Source of the DNA: Linyphia triangularis
Lineage: Eukaryota > Arthropoda > Arachnida > Araneae > Linyphiidae
Direction: 5' to 3'
DNA: 64,000 nt
Assembly (NCBI GenBank): GCA_963978545.1
Contig: OZ021727.1
Location: 50,234,487-50,298,486 of the forward strand
In this document: piece after piece, positions 57,091 to 64,000 of the stretch
Layout: every line of letters starts with the position of its first letter
Position numbering within the stretch: position 1 is the stretch's first letter
The notes under the pieces: generated by a model
What the model saw: the letters and a program-made list of their open reading frames with translations, nothing else
What the model was told of the DNA's origin: nothing
The model's database searches: none
Made by a program: the position numbers and the translations under genes

Positions 57091-57383
57091 AGTCAACCCT
57101 CGTCTATGCCATGAGAGTAGAAGCCGCACAGCAAGCTTCTAGAAAAGATCGGCGTTTCGTACGTGGAACATTGGCAGACGATTCCTCTGAACTTTTCACG
57201 AAGAAGTTTCAAGAATTGGAAAACAAGATGGAGCGAATTATGAGAAATATTCCTGGCTCGAGGGATCGAAAAACTAGAGTGGTTTGTTGGCTCTGCAACC
57301 GGGAAGGACATTTCAGACGTGATTGCCCTGAATTGGACAGGAGAGGGGACAGACCCTCGTCCGAGCCTCAGCAGTTAAACTAA
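57069..57383 (+). pseudogene. gag, nucleocapsid part, copy B
   Basis: Continues Gag in the next frame: LKSTLVYAMRVEAAQQASRK and a CCHC knuckle CWLCNREGHFRRDC, ending QQLN and a stop where copy A reads on (QQLNLRRCH). The stop and following shifts separate Gag from protease in this copy. Confidence 0.8.
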
Positions 57384-57487
57384 AGAGCGGCTATCTCGCG
57401 AGGCGGAGGTCGCCGTGTAGAGCAGGTGGTGCCCCACTCAGCCTCTATCACATCTCATCCCTTCAAGGAGGAAACCATGGTTTATTC

Positions 57488-58606
57488 GTGGAGGGCAAGA
57501 TCAATGGAACTCCCTGTCGTCTAATAGTTGACTCAGGGGCAAATGTAACCATCTTACGGACGGATGTAGCCCGGCGCCTGGACAGCCAACCTCTTTACAC
57601 GGCGCCTTCAGTTTCACTACAGACTGTGACTGGTGACAAAATTTCTGTGCATGGGAAATTAAATGTCAACATCTCTTTTGGATTTCACACCTACACTCAT
57701 ACCGTTTACGTCGCTGAAATTATTGACCCATGCATTCTCGGACTAGACTTTTTGAAGAAAAATGGAATTACGCTGAATTTTGAGAAAAGCAAGCTGCAAA
57801 CATGGAGAGGCGAAGTTCCTTTGCACGATCTAGACATGAAAGAGCTGTGCGTATATCGGAGTATGGCTCATGAAGACAATGTCATAGAGAATGCTGAAGA
57901 GTCCACATCTATGAAAAGTACCTCACCAGCCTCGGAAAGAGAACCGAAGAAAGTGACGTTGATGAAACCCTCCCAGGAAGTGGTACATGTGGAAATGGAC
58001 AAAGTTAGTGAAGAGGGAATCGACATCCGTACTCCTGTTACAAGCATCGAACGGAGGTCCCGGGATCTATCAGCTGCACCCGCGGATGATTCGGACGCAA
58101 TCTCAAAATTATATAACCAGCAAGATGGGGATCAGAAACTTTCACCGCTTCTGTTGGCATACGGGAGTGCAACTCACGAGACCACCGGATTTTCTCCATC
58201 TCTAACGATGTTTGGAAGAGACCTTAGGCTCCCCAGCAACCTCCTCTTTGGACAACCACCGGACACTCCTTCCTCGCCTGTCCAGTATCTAGATGATCTG
58301 CAGGCACGTTTGGAAGCCGTACATCGGTTCGCCAGAGAGAGAAACAACATCATGACGGAGCGCATGAAGATCCGGTACTATGCCAAGGCCACGAAACGTT
58401 CATTCCAGGAAGGTGACAAGGTGTGGTTATGGAATCCTAAACGTCGGAAAGGACTCTCCCCTAAGCTCCAGACGAACTGGGAAGGGCCGTATGTGGTCCT
58501 TAAGAAGATCAACGACGTCGTGGTAAGGATTCAACGGACACCCTCCTGTAAACCTAGAGTTGTACATAACAATAGACTAGCCCCATATTATAGTAGAAGT
58601 GATTGA
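57488..58606 (+). pseudogene. Protease fused to integrase C-terminus, copy B
   Basis: 372 codons: retropepsin with LIVDSGAN (about residues 13-19) and ILGLDFL (83-89), a charged linker (PKKVTLMKPSQEVVHVEMDK), then in frame at about residue 211 the integrase tail QDGDQKLSPLLLAYGSATHE with the GPY/F module (NWEGPYVVLKKINDVVVRIQ). In full Ty3/Gypsy elements, reverse transcriptase, RNase H and most of integrase lie between these parts. Copy B keeps the joint in frame, so it probably shows the form in which the family spread. Confidence 0.85.
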
Positions 58607-58653
58607 ATTGCCTTTCCTCTTAAGGACTTCACTGCCCGGGACGTGCAGTCTTT

Positions 58654-58666
58654 AAGAAGGGGGAAA
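58654..58666 (+). other. Polypurine tract of copy B
   Basis: AAGAAGGGGGAAA directly before the 3' LTR, the expected plus-strand primer. Confidence 0.75.
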
Positions 58667-59101
58667 TGTTGCACAAACTGTCTGTATATACTGTAAATAG
58701 TGACGTATTATTTCAAAATTCTGTTGTAATTTATTAATTAATAGCGATTATACAAGTTAGAAAAAGGTGGCAACACCTAAAGCTATCGAGAAGGTTCGAG
58801 ATATTTCTTTTCCGATGAATTGGCTGGAAATTTCGAGAATGTCTCACGCGCTTGTATATAAAAGACTGGAGAACGGGAAAGTTTTCAGATTGAATTCGGA
58901 CTTCGTTGAAAGCTGATCGCTTTGTTTACCTATTGGTGTGAGCTTGTATAATCGCTGAATTCGAAGTTATTTTTTGTTGAAGCTTGAGAGTAGTTAAACT
59001 GTTGCCTGTGAATAAATTTTGTGAGTTTTCTGAAGAGAGAATAAATACTTTTAAACCGTGAAAACTGTGCCATCATTGCCTCAGTGGAAAAATTCATAAC
59101 A
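58667..59101 (+). repeat. 3' LTR of copy B
   Basis: 435 bp, TGTTGCACAAACTGTC to AATTCATAACA, almost identical to the 5' LTR apart from the 12-bp duplication there. Confidence 0.9.
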
Positions 59102-59105
59102 ATAT

Positions 59106-62100
59106 GAAATACCCGAAATTTGGAACTTTAAAGCAGCTTTTACGGTAAGTTAAACCTTACCATCAAAGTCCTTTATAAAGTAATTTAACAAAATATATTT
59201 TTTGTAACATCGTGTATGTTTATTGAACGAGTGAGTTAGCACAAGTCAAAAAATTTAAGGAGTTTGAAAAAGTAATTTCGTGCAAGTTGCATACATTATT
59301 TTTTATAATTAATCCCGTACAACAAATATTTTTAATACATATATACTATATTAATGTTAGCAACTCCAATCAATGAATCTCTTCTGAAAATATGTCATTT
59401 CCATACTAAAGCTGTATAAAATTTGAGCACGAGACGTGCAGTAAAGTACTTTACCGCACTAGTGCGATAAAGTTTTTTTTTTTACACAGCATGAATTTCT
59501 TTGAGAAACACATTTTTTTTTTTTAAGAATGTCCACTGAACCAATGACAAGTAGATGACATTGGGAAAACTATGAAGTACATTTTAGAAGAACTACTGCT
59601 ACAAATTAGACTTATACTGCCCACCTGTTCTTCTGGCAAGATAGAAACCTACCTACGAAGAATTTTAAGTAAAAGAATAAAATTTATTATTACAACATTT
59701 ATTATTATTATTTTTTCAGTTTTACTGAAGATGGGATAATTTTTCATTTTGATTTCATTGAAGTTTTTAAAACAGACATTTAATTATTAAAATGCCTCGC
59801 TTTTACATTTTCTGAAGTTCCGCATGTTTTATACCATTAGTGAAGTTGAAAGAGGACATAAGTGTCGCTGGATTTAGAAAATTTAAATCTTTAACAGGCT
59901 CTAAATTCATCGGAATTAGACGTTAGTTTGAAAATATTTTTCGTTTAATATGATGTGTATTAGGAATTAATTCTATTGAAATCTTGTTGTTTATTTTGTT
60001 ATTGTTGAGTCTCATTTGCGTTCGTGACAATCTGGAGTTTTGGGATAATTGGGAAAGAGCACTTACTTCCTGTGTTGCTCTCTCGATTCCCCGAAAATAT
60101 TTACCTTTTGAATTATTACTCATCAGATACATTAAGATCTATTTTCGGAATTTAGTTGGGCAATTTGGTCCTTTTTACTTACTCTGTATGGATTATTTTT
60201 ACATCACTTAATAAAAGACGCACAAAAACACTATAGGTAAAGAAACGTATCTTTTGTGAACATGCTCTAATGCATCAACTTACTTAAAAGCAGTCGCACA
60301 ACATAACGAATAGAATATTAATTTGCTTTTTATCATTTAAATTTTGTTTAAACATTGCATTGATTAAGCAAGTTTTTTTTAATAAAAATTACATTATCTC
60401 TCTTAGGCAATCTAAAATTTTCTATTTGAATAAATAAATAAAATCTATAAATGCAAACCTTCACTCTAGTTAGGTGGCATTATTTCTTTATAAATTTATT
60501 CTGTGACTTTTAGGTTATAAAATTTTAATTAAAAAGTTTCAGATTTTGAACAATCCATATTCTTTGATTAAAATGTTAAATGAATAGATTTTTTTTTTTT
60601 ATACCGTCGTATATATGATCGACGAAATGTAATCTAGCACTCAATGAAATTGGTCTGCATCACCCAGTAAATAATCCTGCCCTGCCGGCGTCCATGAATG
60701 GGAAATTACTACAAAATTTAAGGACTTGCCAATTGCACAAGACAATACTATGGCCCAAACATTTCCCCCTCCGCCTGTAAAACGTCATAAGTCCCCTCCT
60801 AAAATCAAGGTATTCATGTATTTCTCTGTTTTTAATTAGTAAAATCGATTGACTCAAGCGAAAAGCTGACTTTTTCAAAGTTTGATGAATAAGCATTTTC
60901 CCCGACTAAAACGCGTCCAAATTTGTAAATCATCTGTTTGTTATAGTTTTCAGTTAAGAAAGCGCAATTTAGTGATAGGACAATTTTTTTTTTTTTTATA
61001 ATATTGTCGACAGTGTCGAATAATTTTTTGGTGCAAACTATGCCAAGCAATTAAACTTTCAAATCTTACAGGATCATAGCGCTTGACTTTTTTTGAAGTA
61101 TTGGACTGCTTATAAAGGACATCCTATATGTTTCGATAGGAAGTCCTTTATAAGCATTAATGAAAAAGTATTAATTTTCCATCTAATTTTGCCTGTTACA
61201 GCAAGAATGTTAAAATATTAATTAGTTCTTTTATTTAAATTAATTTTTTAAATTAAAGCAATGGAAAGATAGTTCACAAAACTCCCACTAGATGACAGCC
61301 CAACAATATATGCCCTGATTTACTTTATTCTTATTGAATTTTATGCTTAAAAGTTAAAAGGGAAAAGGTAACAAAAAATTTTTCTAGGAGAAGGGGGAAC
61401 AATGGGAAATTGTATGAAAGGACAAAAGGTTAAAAAATTGTTTCACGAAAGGGGAGGAAGGGTTGTGTCAATGGGGGACTTTTATAGAGACATTGATTGG
61501 TCTCCGCAACATGCATGTGATTTTAGATTCGAAAACTTACTCAAGTTAGTAATTCAGAATTTTCTTCTTCGTAATCAGGAAAAAAGCAGAGCAAAAAGGA
61601 CAATTTTTCATAGTACTTGACAGAAAACCTCGCATACCGGATCGGAATCTAATAGTGCAGACTTAAAAATTAATACAGAGTTTCAATATACCTAAATGTA
61701 CATCTTATGTAAATCCTAAAATATAGACTTAAAAGGCTAAATCTGCAAATAAATAATCGGGAGAAAAAACATGCCGCAAAAAATATTTTTTTTTTCAGTG
61801 TTGTCACTCAAAATGCAAACAAATTTCCTTGACTTTTCCAGATAATTTTTTTAAATTTCCAGGTTTCATTTCATGCCGAAGTAAATTTTTTTTTTTAAAT
61901 ACAATTGTAGTTAAAATTACAATTTTAGAGAAGGATTATAAAGAATTTTTTTTCGGTACTTTAATGTGCTTTTTATCAATTAAAATTTTGGCAAAAAAAG
62001 CGGAAATTCCACTTTTTTACGAAACTGTGTCCTTTATTTTTCCCAGGGGTGAAAAAAGATAAAATATTAAAAAAAGAAGAAAATATATACGAATAAAAAA

Positions 62101-63499
62101 ACACTTAAAACTACGAAAATAGCCGAATAAGAATATATTTGTGTTACTAATGTGTGTACAGGACAGTGGAGCAGCTAGAATTTTTTTCTGAGGGAAGTTT
62201 TAGGACAAGTTTAATCTGATATAGCCCTACGAAGTCCATTAAAAATAATAAAATTGTAGAGAAAGTAAAAATTAAAAAAAAAAAAAGAAAAGCGAAAGAT
62301 TTTCACCTGTTCTTCAGTCGTGTTTTTCACATGTTCTTACAAGAAAATATCAAATTTTCAGAAGGCAGATGTGCATTTAGAAAAAAATAACTAAACTTCT
62401 TGGAAGAAAACTTGAATCTGAAAGAAATTCCCTGACTTTTCCAGAAAATATCACCTTTTTTAAGCATTTTCATTTTGCCTGACAATTTCAGGTTTTCCAG
62501 GTGGGTGGCAATTCTGTTTTTCCTAAATTACATCACTTTTACAAAACTTCCTATAAAAATAGGAAGCGAAGTCTGATTCTGTTACATCGGCCGAAATCCG
62601 TACATTGTACGGATAATGCGTAAAAGATAGCAGGTATGAAAGAGCTCTTAATCTAAATTTAACTTTGTAGGAGCTTTTACAGCAGATTCTCCCCAAGTCC
62701 CTCCTTGTTATTTGCAGATAATGGCCATCCTTTGTATGGGTCAATATTCACAAGAAATTAAAACACAGCTGCCTTGCATTTTCTTTTTCAAAGTCATTCC
62801 CAATGAATCGCAACACAAGATTAAATGCCCATGCAAGATTAGTGAACTAGAACTTTGCAGACACCACTACAATTCACACTAATCTACCAATGGAAGTCCA
62901 CACTTGAAAAAGTGTTCCTGAAAATTATCGATTCCAAGCAACTTGAAGATAAAATTACTTCACTAATAAAAGACGAGTCCAAACTAGAAGGAAGAAAATC
63001 AAATTTGGCGATAGCTAAAGACATTTGTAATCGAAAATTATGGACCTACCCAAATTGGACACAGTACAAAGTTTGAGTATCATCTTTTTACCCATGGCAG
63101 CTAAAATATAAACATCTAGAAATTACGTCTGAGAAATGTATTTGATTTTAGACTGTCTTATAATTCATTATTTGGCAGAGAAATTGATTTTTTTAAAGGT
63201 TACATTTATTTAGAAAAGCAAAATTTGTGAAGTTTAAATGAATTCGAATTTATTAAATAGAAATTTGTAGATTCTCAATTACTCAGCAATCTCAGGTTGG
63301 ACAATGATAAAAATGTGAATTTTCTTAAGAAATCCTAGGCTTTTACAATAATGCAAATGTAAAACATTAAAAACTAAATTTATTTACAAAAAATTAATCC
63401 ATAACAAAAAGTTTTCATTGTAAATCCTTTATATGCAGAGCTATATTTTATGTGAAATTGCAACTTATTTAAGTGAATTTGTGATCAGATCTAATTTTC
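59106..63499. other. Gene-free AT-rich DNA
   Basis: No gene or transposon boundary was recognised. Open frames of 60-78 codons lack domains and have A+T-driven composition. A hairpin at 61,108-61,155 is listed separately. Confidence 0.5.
61108..61155. repeat. Hairpin with 20-bp arms
   Basis: GCTTATAAAGGACATCCTAT (61,108-61,127) and ATAGGAAGTCCTTTATAAGC (61,136-61,155) pair at 19 of 20 positions around an 8-base loop. It could be a foldback remnant or a small structured RNA. It is short for an animal microRNA precursor. Confidence 0.6.
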
Positions 63500-63870
63500 A
63501 CTTTTTTGCCTTGGAAACTTGGTGTAATGCATTGTTATCGACAACAAGTTCATCTGCTAAGCTTCAGTTCTATTGTATAACAGGAAGTGTGTTAATTAGT
63601 CCTTTGAAGTGTTAATAGTAGTGTTTATAAAAACAGCTTTTTAGTGACAGCCCCAAAATTTAATAGAATGCCTTGTCATCAAAAACGAATATATTTGCCA
63701 AGTTTCAGCTCGATTGGATGGCAAGTGTGTCAAATAGTCATACCAATCAGTAATTGTAGTATGTATAAGAGATCTTTTAGTGACAGTTTCCAAAACTTGA
63801 TATAATGCATTCTCATCGACAGAAAATCTATCCACCAAGTTTCGGCGCAATTGGACGACAGAATTGGGTT
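63500..63870 (+). repeat. Partial tandem repeat, about 138-bp units
   Basis: Three units share TTTTAGTGACAG, TAATGCATT..CATCGACA and CCAAGTTTC..CGATTGG, spaced about 138-140 bp. A reverse-complement unit lies at 4.03-4.2 kb. The final 130 bases of the window show no further unit. Confidence 0.6.
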
Positions 63871-64000
63871 GCCTTCTGCAGATTTAGAAAATACACACAA
63901 AAAATCGAAGTTAATATAAATGATAAAAATGTATTTGTTCCTAAAAATATTAGTTAATGATAAAAAATGTGATTTCTTGTTTTGGAATTTCCCTTTGTTG

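Larger units (their letters stand above)
45442..59101 (+). mobile_element. LTR retrotransposon copy B, split by a 10-kb palindromic insert
   Basis: The same family as copy A on the opposite strand, with 5' LTR at 45,442-45,888 and 3' LTR at 58,667-59,101. ATAT flanks both sides (45,438-45,441 and 59,102-59,105). Removing the insert and one copy of its 6-bp TSD restores the leader order seen in copy A (primer-binding site, CCGACAAC, TAG.GGAATGATGGAAGA). Its own body is about 3.6 kb and the insert is 10,045 bp. Like copy A it lacks reverse transcriptase, RNase H and the integrase core. Gag and protease frames are broken. Confidence 0.88.

Overview
The window is A+T-rich (roughly 70% by eye) eukaryotic DNA with one conserved single-copy-type gene and many mobile elements. 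There are no bacterial-style operons, and most six-frame open frames are noise. A peroxisomal SCPx gene, tRNA-derived SINEs, hAT- and pogo-like TIR elements, a CR1/L2-type LINE remnant and Ty3/Gypsy-type LTR elements point to an animal. I favour an arthropod, possibly a chelicerate, but that is an impression from style and not a proof.

Layout. 0-21 kb: gene-free AT-rich DNA with SINE relics, a hAT-type element with an 8-bp target-site duplication (TSD) at 4.9-6.6 kb, a hAT relic next to a LINE relic at 9.1-9.9 kb, and three copies of one dispersed repeat (11.8, 12.9 and 18.9 kb). 22.9-24.6 kb (minus): an intact 550-codon thiolase-SCP2 fusion (SCPx) with no introns in the coding region and an SKL C-terminus. 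A SINE with a perfect 14-bp TSD lies 0.2 kb upstream. 25-41 kb: diverged tandem repeats (28.4-29.2 kb), MITEs (30.7 and 33.2 kb), a pogo-like element (34.5-36.2 kb) and two further hAT-type elements (37.9 and 39.8 kb).

41.4-59.1 kb is the remarkable part. Two copies of one LTR retrotransposon family lie in opposite orientation 425 bp apart. Both keep gag, zinc knuckle and protease, and both have lost reverse transcriptase, RNase H and the integrase core at the same junction, so the deleted form itself appears to be mobile. The second copy (45,442-59,101) is split between its primer-binding site and gag by a 10,045-bp insert (45,932-55,976). The insert is flanked by a 6-bp duplication GACAAC, has about 755-bp near-identical terminal inverted repeats starting 5'-AGTAGTTAG, and is built around a 4.6-kb near-perfect palindrome centred near 48,980. 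A 3,927-bp segment on the right side only carries a 1.8-kb tandem array with promoter-like DNA and short ORFs at both ends. Termini and TSD recall Polinton/Maverick elements, but no polymerase, integrase or capsid gene is visible. I regard it as a non-autonomous or otherwise undescribed palindromic element.

59-64 kb: gene-free AT-rich DNA with a short hairpin and a partial tandem repeat at the end.
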